DNA from: an uncultured Eubacteriales bacterium | GTDB taxonomy: Bacteria > Bacillota > Clostridia > Oscillospirales > CAG-272 | DNA length: 34,649 bases | Assembly: GCA_900547725.1 (NCBI GenBank) | Contig: URHR01000014.1 | Span: 1 to 34,649 of the forward strand | Direction of reading: 5' to 3' | Shown: positions 14,597 to 22,625 of the stretch, one piece after another | Layout of the letters: the number at the start of each line of letters is the position of its first letter | Position numbering within the stretch: the first letter of the stretch is position 1 | Translations under genes and position numbers: made by a program | The notes under the pieces: generated by a model | What the model was told of the DNA's origin: nothing | The model's database searches: none | The model's input: the letters and a program-made list of their open reading frames with translations, nothing else

Positions 14597-15732
14597 AACA
14601 TATCAGCATAATTCTTCTCCAGAAATTGCTTCAGCTCACTTCGGGAGTGCAGGGAAATGCTGTTTGCGAGGCGGCGGATGCGGTAGGGGACGGTGTTGCG
14701 GGAGAGATGCAGATCTTCGGCGATGGTTTCATAGGATGCGCCTTGCAGAATGTGACGGATGATTCCCAGATCGGTTTCATCGCAGATGCTGATCATCTTT
14801 TCCAACTTGGAAAAGGTCTGTACCTCGTCATTGTGATAAAAGCAGGGATTGGGAAGGTCTGGCAGGGGGACAGAGTCGGCGGAGAATGTGGACTCTGCTG
14901 CTTGAAAAATCTGTTTTGTTGTTTCCCGCGGGATCAGCTGTCCCGTCATTTTCAGGGACAGCCGGAGCGACGGAGAATTGGCGTTTGCCAAATATCGGTA
15001 CAGGGAGATGACCTGCGCCCCGATTGCGGTGTGGTCAACCGTAAAGGTGGACAGCTTCGGGGTGAAGTGCTCAACCAGATCAATTCCCCCGATTGTAATC
15101 AGTTGCAGGGTATCCGGCACAGCGATCCCATCCGATTTCAGGTGCTTCATCAGGGAGAGCGCTACAATGTCATTGACACAGATTACCGCATCAAACCGAT
15201 GAAGCTGACCGGAAAAATCCTGATAGCAGGCGTTCAGGTCGTTTTCGTTATAAAAGCAATGCGCCTCCGGATCTGCAAAGCCGCGAAGCCGGCACTCCTG
15301 AACAAATGCCAGTTTTTTGATATCATCGGTTGTGGAATTGCGGAACAGACCGTACAGCGCGACGGTTGCGCACCCCTGCGCTTCCAGATATTGAAAAATT
15401 GTTTTGATCCCTCCGCTGTAGTCGATTGCGCACTGCGCCTGAACCAGCTCGGACGGCCATGGATAGCAATCCGTCAGAATAACCTGAATGTTATGATCCC
15501 GAAAAAAGCAAAGCGCGGGAAAAATCCATGAAGGGGAGGTTGCGAACAGGATGATGAGCCGGGGGCTTTGCCCGAATAGCCGCTCATAGGGATAATCCCT
15601 GTAAGCATTGCCGTCGATCTGCATCACGGTATATTTTTTCTGCGCGAGTACGGCTTCTACGCCGAGCCGTTGCTTGTCACACCAAATGGAATTGTTCAGA
15701 TATGCAGGCTCATAGATCATGGGAATTATCAT
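14593..15732 (-). CDS. Transcriptional regulator: N-terminal sugar-binding-like domain, C-terminal LuxR-type HTH
   Basis: The 379-residue product has no N-terminal LacI-type HTH. Residues ~1-290 read like a LacI/periplasmic-binding-protein sensor (IIPMIYEPAYLNNS..., LIILFATSPSWIFPAL, VALYGLF, FDAVICVNDIVALSLMKHLK, PDTLQLITIGGID, TFTVDHTAIGAQ, PRETTK). The C-terminus (DLGIIRHILQGASYETIAED, LHLSRNTVPYRIRRL, HSRSELKQFL) is a LuxR/GerE-type HTH. The ATG at 15732 has AAAAGGAG seven bases upstream; the frame further upstream is shadow of the GH gene. It is divergent from the galactonate-type operon, so it probably senses a sugar and controls that operon. The order of domains is the reverse of LacI. 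Confidence 0.85.
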   Translation of the reverse strand: MIIPMIYEPAYLNNSIWCDKQRLGVEAVLAQKKYTVMQIDGNAYRDYPYERLFGQSPRLIILFATSPSWIFPALCFFRDHNIQVILTDCYPWPSELVQAQCAIDYSGGIKTIFQYLEAQGCATVALYGLFRNSTTDDIKKLAFVQECRLRGFADPEAHCFYNENDLNACYQDFSGQLHRFDAVICVNDIVALSLMKHLKSDGIAVPDTLQLITIGGIDLVEHFTPKLSTFTVDHTAIGAQVISLYRYLANANSPSLRLSLKMTGQLIPRETTKQIFQAAESTFSADSVPLPDLPNPCFYHNDEVQTFSKLEKMISICDETDLGIIRHILQGASYETIAEDLHLSRNTVPYRIRRLANSISLHSRSELKQFLEKNYADMF

Positions 15733-15775
15733 AACAGAACTCCTTTTATGCAAGCGGGAAATCGCCCGTGTATCA

Positions 15776-15804
15776 ATGATAGCATAAAAAACGGAGGGTG
15801 TCAA
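15776..15804 (-). promoter_or_regulatory. Promoter of the sugar-sensing regulator
   Basis: Minus-strand -35 TTGACA (15799-15804), 17-base spacer, -10 TATCAT (15776-15781) preceded by TGC. An 11-bp palindrome TATCA-N-TGATA (15771-15781) covers the -10 and start region and could be an operator. Confidence 0.75.
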
Positions 15805-15871
15805 GTCGGTTTTTGCAAATTTGCCCATATCTATTAACCAACTATTCCCGAATTTTTCTGTTTTTTTTGTA

Positions 15872-15900
15872 TTGCTTCCGATGAAAATTTCAGGTATAAT
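15872..15900 (+). promoter_or_regulatory. Promoter of the GH-A/galactonate operon
   Basis: -35 TTGCTT (15872-15877), 17-base spacer, -10 TATAAT (15895-15900), about 30 bases before the ATG at 15933. The weak -35 suggests dependence on an activator, perhaps the divergent regulator. Confidence 0.7.
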
Positions 15901-15932
15901 TAAAGTACAAAATGGCTGTGGAGGCAAGGAGC

Positions 15933-17024
15933 ATGAAAAACGGGAAATGGACATCCGAGCGCGCATGGGAATGGTATCGCGCGCAGGGGTGGATTCGCGG
16001 GTACTGCGGGTATCCGTCCAACTGCGTGAATCGGATCGCGCTCTGGCAGGAATACGGTCACGAGGCGGTGTTTGCCCAATTGGAGCGCGAATTTGCACTG
16101 GCGAAGGAAACGGGACTGAACGCCGTTCGCACGGTGATTCAGTTTGAGGTCTGGCAGAAACAGCATGACAGCTTCATGCGCCATTTGGAGGAGTACTTCA
16201 CGCTTGCCGAACGCTACGGGCTGAAGGTCATGCTTGTGCTTGGAAACGACTGCACCGTGGCAAAATCGCGGTGGAAGCCCGCCGTTTTCGGCGAACAGCC
16301 CGTGGACTGGGGTTACCACAGTGGCATCAAAGGTGGTCAGCACGCGGGGGATTACCACGAGGCGGGCTATCAGCTGTTGGATGACCCAACCGTCGAGCCA
16401 CTGTACTACGACATGGTTGCGGAGTTGGCGGAAACATACGGGCAGGACGAGCGGCTACAGATCTGGAATGTCTGGAATGAGGTCGGCAGCAGCAACCGAG
16501 GGACCATGAGCGTCCCCGCGATGGAAAAATTCTTTGCCATCCTGCGCGAGAAGCAGGTCATGCAGCCGCTGACCGCAGAGGTCTGGGACTATGACCGCGA
16601 CATGAAACCGAGAAGCGCGGAGGGAAAGCGCGCGCTGGAACTTTCGGACATCATTTCCTTTCACAACTACGGACCGTACAGCGGCATGGTGCGCCTGATT
16701 GCAAATCTGAAGCAGTACGGCAGACCGCTGATTTGCAGTGAATGGCTGAACCGGTTGGAGTACGGCAACGACATCGAGCACCTGCTCCCGCTGTTCTGGC
16801 TGGAGCATATCGGTTCCTACCATTGGGGGCTGATGCAGGGCTACTCGCAGACCTTTGAACCGTGGGGCGGGTACTTCCTCCGTCAGGAAAAGGGGGAGGA
16901 CTTGGATTTGACCAAGTGGCAGCATGACCTTTACCGCTTCAACGGATTGCCCTACATCCCGCGCGAAATCAAGGTGTTCCGTGAGTTTGCGGCACTGGCG
17001 GACAATCGGCATGACAAAGCCTGA
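15933..17024 (+). CDS. Clan GH-A glycoside hydrolase, copy 1
   Basis: The 363-residue product has no signal peptide and is therefore cytosolic. It is a (beta/alpha)8 barrel of clan GH-A: the acid/base motif is WNVWNEVG (E183) and the likely nucleophile is E270 in LICSEWLNR, with FHNYGPY and YHWGLMQGYSQ between and after. Related genes are often labelled 1,4-beta-xylanase or cellulase family, but I cannot name the GH family or substrate. The ATG at 15933 has AAGGAG upstream. It is first in an operon and overlaps the epimerase gene by 14 bases, so a galactose-type or other hexose-containing glycoside is the likely substrate. Copy 2 lies at 30245-31324. Confidence 0.88.
   Translation: MKNGKWTSERAWEWYRAQGWIRGYCGYPSNCVNRIALWQEYGHEAVFAQLEREFALAKETGLNAVRTVIQFEVWQKQHDSFMRHLEEYFTLAERYGLKVMLVLGNDCTVAKSRWKPAVFGEQPVDWGYHSGIKGGQHAGDYHEAGYQLLDDPTVEPLYYDMVAELAETYGQDERLQIWNVWNEVGSSNRGTMSVPAMEKFFAILREKQVMQPLTAEVWDYDRDMKPRSAEGKRALELSDIISFHNYGPYSGMVRLIANLKQYGRPLICSEWLNRLEYGNDIEHLLPLFWLEHIGSYHWGLMQGYSQTFEPWGGYFLRQEKGEDLDLTKWQHDLYRFNGLPYIPREIKVFREFAALADNRHDKA
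16113..16946 (+). repeat. 834-bp perfect repeat, copy 1
   Basis: This segment is identical base for base to 30416-31249, by direct comparison of the two stretches. On the left the aligned sequences differ at about 7 of 151 positions, and on the right several synonymous changes appear at once. The sharp borders are internal to both glycosidase genes. Confidence 0.92.
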
Positions 17025-17949
17025 AATTGTCATGCTCTGCGGCGGCGGGTATACCGCGCGCATCAACCTGTCACGCGGGGCGAACTGCATCTCGCTCCGC
17101 CATTCCGCCACGGGCGCGCGCATCCTGCGGGAGCCGCCCGACCCGATGCGCTTGGATAATCCGTATCTTTACGGAATGCCGCTTCTCTTTCCTGTCAACC
17201 GTATCTCGGGCGGACGGTTCACGTTTGCGGGGCGGGAGTATGTCTTTCCGGTCAACGAGCCGAACACGGGATGTCATCTGCACGGGACACTGCACGAAAC
17301 GCCGTTTGCCGTGACCGCACGAAGCGGGGACAGCCTGACGGCGGAATACACGGCGGACGTGGCGCACCCGTATCTGTCTTTTCCGCACGCGTTCACCCTG
17401 CGCCTGTCCTATCGCTTGGAGGCAGACGGACTGCACTTGAAAACCGCTCTGACCAACCGCTCGGACACGGATATGCCGTATTTTCTCGGCTTCCATACGA
17501 CCTTCAGTCTTGCCATGACCCCGAAAACGAACGCGAAAACCGTGCTTGCAAAAGCGGAGCTGTCGCGAGAGATTGAGCGGGATATGACAACCTATCTTCC
17601 GACAGGCAGACTGCCGGAATTTGACGCAATATCGGCGGCACTGGCGGCGGGGACATGGCATCCCGCATCGGGCGCGGTCAGCCGACATTACCGCGCGGGC
17701 GGCGGGGGACTTCTGACCCTGACCGACCCCGAAAACAACCTGCGGGTGGTGTATCACAACGACAGCTCCTACGGCTTCCGCCTGATCTACGGGGACGGGA
17801 AAGCCTTTCTCTGCATGGAGCCGCAGACCTGCATGGTGAACGCCGCGAATGCGCCGTTTGCGCGGGAGGAAACGGGCTTTGCCTTCCTGCGCCCAAACGA
17901 AACAAAGCAATTTCATTCTCAGATCGGATTGGAGGAAATCGGAATATGA
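17011..17949 (+). CDS. Aldose 1-epimerase family protein
   Basis: The 312-residue product is of the GalM-like beta-sandwich fold. It contains YGMPLLFPVNRISGGRF, the catalytic-type HLHG (H89/H91) and a C-terminal MEPQT with the conserved glutamate. It would interconvert alpha and beta anomers of a free aldose so that a downstream sugar dehydrogenase receives its preferred anomer. The ATG at 17011 lies inside the end of the GH gene (14-base overlap) with a weak ribosome site, implying coupled translation; its stop overlaps the next ATG (ATGA). Confidence 0.88.
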   Translation: MTKPEIVMLCGGGYTARINLSRGANCISLRHSATGARILREPPDPMRLDNPYLYGMPLLFPVNRISGGRFTFAGREYVFPVNEPNTGCHLHGTLHETPFAVTARSGDSLTAEYTADVAHPYLSFPHAFTLRLSYRLEADGLHLKTALTNRSDTDMPYFLGFHTTFSLAMTPKTNAKTVLAKAELSREIERDMTTYLPTGRLPEFDAISAALAAGTWHPASGAVSRHYRAGGGGLLTLTDPENNLRVVYHNDSSYGFRLIYGDGKAFLCMEPQTCMVNAANAPFAREETGFAFLRPNETKQFHSQIGLEEIGI

Positions 17950-18632
17950 AAATCACATGGCTCGGTCAGGCGGGACTGCTGTTTGAAACGGACGGCAAGG
18001 TGATTCTGCTCGACCCATATCTTTCGGACAGCGTGGAGAGGATCGAACCGCACAATCGGCGGCGCGTTCCGGTCGACCCGCGCTTCCTCTCGCTGAAGCC
18101 CGACCTGATTCTGCTCACGCACAACCATCTCGACCACACCGACCCCGAAACGCTCTGCCACTATCTCGACGCAGACACTGCGGTCACGGTGCTGGCTTCG
18201 GGCAACGCGTGGGAGAACGTCCGTCGGCGGTTCGGCGGAATCCAAAACAATTACGTGCTGTTCAATCGCGGCACGGAGTGGACGGAGGGAAGTCTGCATT
18301 TCCGCGCCGTTCGTGCCGTGCATTCGGACGACCGCGCGGTCGGCTTTCTGATGGAAGCCGAGGGGAGAACCTATTATATCACGGGCGACACGCTCTATGA
18401 CGCGCGCATTTTCGACGACCTGCCCAAGCGCGTGGATGCGGTGTTCCTGCCCGTCAACGGGGTAGGGAACAACATGAACATGACCGACGGCGCGCGCTTC
18501 TGCGAGCGGATTGGCGCGGTGGCAGTTCCGCTTCACTGCGGGCTGTTCGACCGCCTCGACCTTGCCGCGTTCCCGTATCCGAACAAGGTCGTGCCGCAAT
18601 TCTATCGGGAAATTCCTTTGGAGAAGATATAA
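17946..18632 (+). CDS. MBL-fold metal-dependent hydrolase, candidate sugar-lactonase
   Basis: The 228-residue product is a UlaG-like (YtnP/UPF0173-type) metallo-beta-lactamase-fold enzyme. Its motifs are MKITWLGQAGLLFET, LLDPYLSD, THNHLDHTDPE (H59, H61, D63, H64), AVHSDDRAVGFLM, ITGDTLYD and a C-terminal PLHCGLFD. UlaG itself is a lactonase of L-ascorbate-6-phosphate. Placed between an aldose epimerase and a galactonate dehydratase, and with a sugar dehydrogenase in the operon, it would fit the missing step of opening a sugar lactone. That role is inference; no close characterised relative can be confirmed here. It starts in an ATGA overlap and ends four bases before dgoD. Confidence 0.82.
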   Translation: MKITWLGQAGLLFETDGKVILLDPYLSDSVERIEPHNRRRVPVDPRFLSLKPDLILLTHNHLDHTDPETLCHYLDADTAVTVLASGNAWENVRRRFGGIQNNYVLFNRGTEWTEGSLHFRAVRAVHSDDRAVGFLMEAEGRTYYITGDTLYDARIFDDLPKRVDAVFLPVNGVGNNMNMTDGARFCERIGAVAVPLHCGLFDRLDLAAFPYPNKVVPQFYREIPLEKI

Positions 18633-18636
18633 GAAT

Positions 18637-19788
18637 ATGAAAATTACAAAGCTGGAGCTTTTGAAGGTCAGACCCCGCTGGATGTTTCTGAAGATGTACA
18701 CCGATACCGATCTGGTGGGGCTGGGAGAGCCTGTACTGGAGGGGCACTGCACCTCGGTTGAGGCGGTTGTCCGCGAATTTGAGGACTATCTCATCGGCAA
18801 AGACCCGATGCAGATCGAGCACCATGTGCAGGCGCTCTATCGCGGCGGCTTCTACCGCGGCGGTCCTCTGATGCTCTCGGCAATCAGCGGCATCGAGCAG
18901 GCAATGTGGGACATCAAGGGAAAGTACTACAACTGCCCCGTCTGGGAAATGCTCGGCGGTAAGGTGCGCGACAAAATCCGGATGTATACGCACATCAAGC
19001 GGACTGCCGTGGCGGGCGATTTCTCGGTGGACGAGATGCTGAACATCACCAATGAACGGTTGCGTGCGGGCTATACCGCGCTGAAATATTCCATCATTCC
19101 GCCCATCCGCGCAATCGATACGCCGCAGAACCTCATGGGGCATATCGCGCGCTTTGCGGCGGTGCGCGAGAGAATCGGGGACAGCGTGGACCTTGCCATT
19201 GATTTTCACGGGCGGGTCAGTCCCGCGATGGCTCTGCGCCTTGCCGAGGAGCTGAAGCCCTACCGCCCGTTCTTCATCGAGGAGCCGTGCCTGCCCGAAA
19301 ATGTGGACTGCATGGCGAACATTGCGCGGTCGACCTCCATACCGATTGCGGCGGGTGAGCGGCTGTTTGGAAAATGGCAGTTCCGCGAGCTGTTGGAAAA
19401 GCAGGCGGTGGCGGTGGTTCAGCCCGACATCTGCCATTGCGGCGGTATTTTCGAGGGGCGGAAGATTGCCTTGATGTCGGAGTTGTACTTCGGCTCTATC
19501 GCACCGCATAACCCGCTGGGACCAATCTCGCTTGCCGCCTGCCTGCAGGTGGACGCGTGCAGCCCGAACTTCTTGGTACAGGAGCACCCGGGCAACCCCG
19601 ATGGCGGCGACCTCGGCGTTGGGTATCTGAAGGAGCCGTTTGTGATGAAGAACGGATACATTGATGTCCCCACCAAGCCCGGGCTTGGCGTTGAGTTGGA
19701 CGAGGACGCACTCAAGGAGAAACTGTATGACGGGAAATGGACGACGCCGCGGCAGTATTTCGAGGACGGAAGCAATGCCGATTGGTGA
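18637..19788 (+). CDS. dgoD: D-galactonate dehydratase (enolase superfamily)
   Basis: The 383-residue product is an enolase-superfamily dehydratase of the mandelate racemase subgroup. Metal ligands and catalytic residues fall where E. coli DgoD has them: D189 and H191 in IDFHGRV, E215 in FIEEPCLP, E241 in GERLFGKW and H291 in APHNPLGP. The numbering offset of six from E. coli (183, 185, 209, 235, 285) is constant. It dehydrates D-galactonate to 2-keto-3-deoxy-D-galactonate. Kinase and aldolase genes for that product follow, which supports the substrate. An L-fuconate or gluconate relative remains possible. Confidence 0.9.
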   Translation: MKITKLELLKVRPRWMFLKMYTDTDLVGLGEPVLEGHCTSVEAVVREFEDYLIGKDPMQIEHHVQALYRGGFYRGGPLMLSAISGIEQAMWDIKGKYYNCPVWEMLGGKVRDKIRMYTHIKRTAVAGDFSVDEMLNITNERLRAGYTALKYSIIPPIRAIDTPQNLMGHIARFAAVRERIGDSVDLAIDFHGRVSPAMALRLAEELKPYRPFFIEEPCLPENVDCMANIARSTSIPIAAGERLFGKWQFRELLEKQAVAVVQPDICHCGGIFEGRKIALMSELYFGSIAPHNPLGPISLAACLQVDACSPNFLVQEHPGNPDGGDLGVGYLKEPFVMKNGYIDVPTKPGLGVELDEDALKEKLYDGKWTTPRQYFEDGSNADW

Positions 19789-19812
19789 GAAGCAAGAGGG
19801 GAGAAACAGAGC

Positions 19813-20592
19813 ATGGAACATACGGTTTTTGTAACCGGAGCGCATAACGGAACAGGATATGCCATTGCCGAGCGGTTCGCGCGCGAGGGCTGGGCGGTTC
19901 TGATCGGAAGCCGGAATCAGGAAAGCGCAGATGCCGCCGCCGGGAAGCTGAATCATACCTACGGGGTCTATACAAAAGGCTATTCCTATCAGACCGCAAC
20001 GCCCGATGCGGACGAGGTGCGGGCGATTTTCGAGGACATCCGCGCAAACGGGCATTCGGTGGGGGCGCTTGTCCTCAATGCGGCAAACCTCGGACTGAAT
20101 CAGGTGAGCATGGAACTGGACATCCGCGACTTTATGGGTGTCTATAATACCAATATTTTCTGGAATTTCCTGATGGCGCGGGAAGCGGCAAAGCAGATGC
20201 GCGAGGCGGGCGGCGGGTCGATTGTGTTCATCGGCTCCAATTCGGCTCTGCGCGTGACCGAAAACCGTTGCGCTTACTGCTCCTCCAAAAGTGCGATGAT
20301 CGGAATGTCCAAGTCGCTTGCGGTGGACTGGGGCAAGTGGAACATCCGCTCCAATGTGGTTCTGCCGGGGATGATTAAAACCGAACGGTGGGAGAACAAC
20401 GTGAACAACGCGAAATACTGCCTGCCGAACTATACCCCTCTGCACGACATTGCGGAATTCGAGGACATCGCAAACGCGGCGTGGTACTTCGGCAGTGAGC
20501 AGTCCCGCAACACAACGGGAACCGAACTGGTGGTGGACGGCGGGATGCTGGCGCAACTGACCCCGAACATCAACCGTACCCTGTGGGAGTGA
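19813..20592 (+). CDS. SDR family oxidoreductase, candidate galactose/sugar 1-dehydrogenase
   Basis: The 259-residue product is a classical short-chain dehydrogenase. The cofactor motif TGAHNGTG lies at residues 8-15, a LNAAN-type motif at 88-92, and the active site is S142/S144 with YCSSK (Y155, K159). The C-terminal TTGTELVVDGGM is the standard SDR ending. In this operon it would most simply oxidise the released aldose to its lactone, giving substrate for the MBL hydrolase and then DgoD; a role on a keto-acid intermediate is an alternative. The ATG at 19813 follows AGGGGAGAAACAGAGC, 24 bases after dgoD. Confidence 0.88.
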   Translation: MEHTVFVTGAHNGTGYAIAERFAREGWAVLIGSRNQESADAAAGKLNHTYGVYTKGYSYQTATPDADEVRAIFEDIRANGHSVGALVLNAANLGLNQVSMELDIRDFMGVYNTNIFWNFLMAREAAKQMREAGGGSIVFIGSNSALRVTENRCAYCSSKSAMIGMSKSLAVDWGKWNIRSNVVLPGMIKTERWENNVNNAKYCLPNYTPLHDIAEFEDIANAAWYFGSEQSRNTTGTELVVDGGMLAQLTPNINRTLWE

Positions 20593-20596
20593 CGGC

Positions 20597-21559
20597 ATGA
20601 CGGTTCTTTCCATTGACGGCGGCACAACCAACACGCGGCTTGTATTGGTGCGGGGCGGTGAGATTCTTGCCTCGGAGAAATGCGGGCTCGGTGCGCGGAA
20701 TGCGGTGTTGGACGCATCGCTTTCCTATGCGGACATTTTGACGGAAAAGCTGCGCGCGTTCCTCGCCACAACGCAGATCATGCCGCAGCTTGCGGTTGCC
20801 TCGGGCATGATTTGCAGTGAAGCGGGGCTTGCTGTGACCCCGTATATCCAACCGCCCGCGAGCGCCGATAAACTGGCGGAGCACGCGGTGAAATTTACGC
20901 TTCCCAAGCTACCCGAGCTTCCCCTGTGGCTCGTTTCCGGAATGCGGACGGTGGGAAGTACGGATAATCCAACGGAAACCGACATCATGCGCGGGGAGGA
21001 AACCGAGCTGTTGGGACTTTGCGGCAAAATCGGGGATATGTCCCGAGCCGTGATTCTTCTGCCCGGGTCGCACCTCAAAACCGTGTTTCTGAATGCGGAC
21101 GGCGTGGCGGAGGACTTCCGCACCTCCCTTTCGGGCGAATTGCTCCGCGCGGTGGCGGAGAATACCATTCTGCGCGAGAAGCTGATGGGGGTCTACCCGA
21201 AGATGCCCGACCGTGACCGCCTGCTTGCGGGCTGTACCTGCGCGGCGGAGCGCGGGGTGAACGAGGCGCTGTTCAAGGTGCGCATTCGCCAAAAATTCTG
21301 CACGGACACATCGGAACAGCTGTTCTCCTTCCTGCTCGGCGCGGTGCTGTGCGCCGACGTGGAGAGACTGCGGCGGGACGGCAGGGGACGCAGAATTCTT
21401 GTCGGTGGCTCGGACCCGCTCCGCTTTGCCTATGCATTCCTGCTCCGCGAGCGCGCGGGCTTGGAGGCGGAGGAAATTCCCGAGGCGCTCTCGGAATACG
21501 CTGCGGCATACGGCGCGGAACGGGTTGCACTCGCATTGGAAAAGAGGAAAAACGGATGA
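20597..21559 (+). CDS. dgoK: 2-dehydro-3-deoxygalactonokinase
   Basis: The 320-residue product has the actin-like ATPase start VLSIDGGTTNTRLVLV and the DgoK signatures SGMICSEAGLAVTPYI, VSGMRTV, DIMRGEETELLGL, LLPGSHLKTVFL and VGGSDPLRFAYAFLL. It phosphorylates 2-keto-3-deoxy-galactonate at C6. It starts four bases after the SDR stop and ends in an ATGA overlap with the aldolase gene. Confidence 0.94.
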   Translation: MTVLSIDGGTTNTRLVLVRGGEILASEKCGLGARNAVLDASLSYADILTEKLRAFLATTQIMPQLAVASGMICSEAGLAVTPYIQPPASADKLAEHAVKFTLPKLPELPLWLVSGMRTVGSTDNPTETDIMRGEETELLGLCGKIGDMSRAVILLPGSHLKTVFLNADGVAEDFRTSLSGELLRAVAENTILREKLMGVYPKMPDRDRLLAGCTCAAERGVNEALFKVRIRQKFCTDTSEQLFSFLLGAVLCADVERLRRDGRGRRILVGGSDPLRFAYAFLLRERAGLEAEEIPEALSEYAAAYGAERVALALEKRKNG

Positions 21560-22236
21560 AGAAAACCGAACTGATACAGGAAATCCGCGAGGCAGCAATC
21601 ATCGCCATCATTCGTGGAGTAGAGCATGAAAAACTGCCGCCACTGTTGGATGCACTGGCGGCAGGCGGGATTCGGTTTGCGGAGATTACCTTTGACCAAA
21701 CGGGAAGGACCTCCGGCGAGGAGACCGTGCAGAGCATCGCCGAACTGAAAAAGCACATGGCGGGCAGAATGCACATCGGCGCGGGAACGGTGATGACGGT
21801 CGGGCAGGCGGAGCAAGCCATGCAAGCCGGAGCGGAATTTCTGATCTCTCCGAATGTGAATCCGGAGGTCATCCGGCACACCGTGGCAAACGGGTGCGTG
21901 TCGATTCCCGGGGCTATGACCCCGACAGAAGCGGCGATGGCTTATGACAGCGGTGCAGACTTCGTCAAAATCTTTCCCGCCGATACTTTGGGGCTTCCGT
22001 ACCTGAAAGCCCTGATGGCGCCGCTTGCCCACATTCCGTTCCTTGCAGTCGGCGGCGTGAACGAAGAAAACATCGGCGATTTCCTTTCCGCAGGGCTTGC
22101 CGGAGTCGGCGTCGGCTCGGCACTCACGCCCATAGAGTGGATTGCAAACGAATCCTATCAGCAAATAACGGAACATGCAAATCGATATTGCAATGTAGTC
22201 CAAAACCACAGGAATTATTTCGGCAAACGGGCGTAA
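21556..22236 (+). CDS. dgoA: KDPG/KDPGal aldolase family protein
   Basis: The 226-residue product is a class I aldolase of the KDPG/KDPGal family. Motifs are AIIRGV (R20), FAEITFD (E43), GAGTVMT, ISPNVNPEVI, IPGAMTPTEA and the Schiff-base lysine K138 in DFVKIFPA, with GGVNEENI for phosphate binding. It cleaves the phosphorylated keto-deoxy acid to pyruvate and glyceraldehyde-3-phosphate. Specificity for the galacto rather than gluco epimer is inferred from the operon. A good AAGAGG site precedes the ATG at 21556. It is the last gene before a strong terminator. Confidence 0.92.
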   Translation: MKKTELIQEIREAAIIAIIRGVEHEKLPPLLDALAAGGIRFAEITFDQTGRTSGEETVQSIAELKKHMAGRMHIGAGTVMTVGQAEQAMQAGAEFLISPNVNPEVIRHTVANGCVSIPGAMTPTEAAMAYDSGADFVKIFPADTLGLPYLKALMAPLAHIPFLAVGGVNEENIGDFLSAGLAGVGVGSALTPIEWIANESYQQITEHANRYCNVVQNHRNYFGKRA

Positions 22237-22280
22237 CGGAGTCGAAAAGCGAGGAAAAAAGCACCGTTTAAGAAAAAAGG

Positions 22281-22337
22281 GGGATAGTCCATACATTTGA
22301 ATGCATTTGCATTCGGCAATGGGCTATCCCTGTTTTT
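22281..22337 (+). terminator. Terminator of the galactonate operon
   Basis: GGGATAGTCCAT (22281-22292) pairs with ATGGGCTATCCC (22319-22330), with one T-G pair, followed by TGTTTTT. A second perfect hairpin, GAATGCA-TT-TGCATTC (22299-22314), sits within the loop. Confidence 0.85.
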
Positions 22338-22382
22338 CATATGTTCGGAACGCGTGCCGACATTTCGTACCGGAGGAGTGAG

Positions 22383-22625
22383 ATGAAATTCCCGCTTGAA
22401 AATGCGGTTGAAGTGAAATGCAGTCATCTGCCCGAGGCGCTGAAGCCCGATTACCTGCAACCGGTTTACAACACCGCGCGGAGCATTCCGGAAGTGGAGG
22501 CTCCTGTCCTGAGACCTGAATGCAGTTCCCGATTCCCGAAAGACCCGGGTATTATGCAAACGGAATTCTACAGTTGGGAGTCGCTGCCAAAAAAATGTTT
22601 CGGTGATTCGCCCGAATATTTTTGA
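22383..22625 (+). CDS. Small ORF with strong ribosome site, possibly a truncated gene
   Basis: An 80-residue frame starting at 22383 after GGAGGAGTG. The sequence (KFPLENAVEVKCSHLPEALK, then NTARSIPEVEAPVLRPECSS, FPKDPGI) is not low-complexity and has plausible codon use, but I do not recognise a family. Its last ~20 residues are antisense to the C-terminus of the convergent AraC gene (22568-22625), suggesting that the natural 3' part was lost and the frame now runs into the neighbour. It follows the operon terminator, so expression would need its own promoter, which I do not see. Confidence 0.5.
   Translation: MKFPLENAVEVKCSHLPEALKPDYLQPVYNTARSIPEVEAPVLRPECSSRFPKDPGIMQTEFYSWESLPKKCFGDSPEYF

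Noticed and set aside
18454..20634. A 726-codon open frame on the minus strand opposite dgoD and the SDR gene
   Set aside because: It is the frame produced by GC-rich codon bias opposite clearly real genes; the product is rich in His/Arg/Val with no recognisable domain and no ribosome site.
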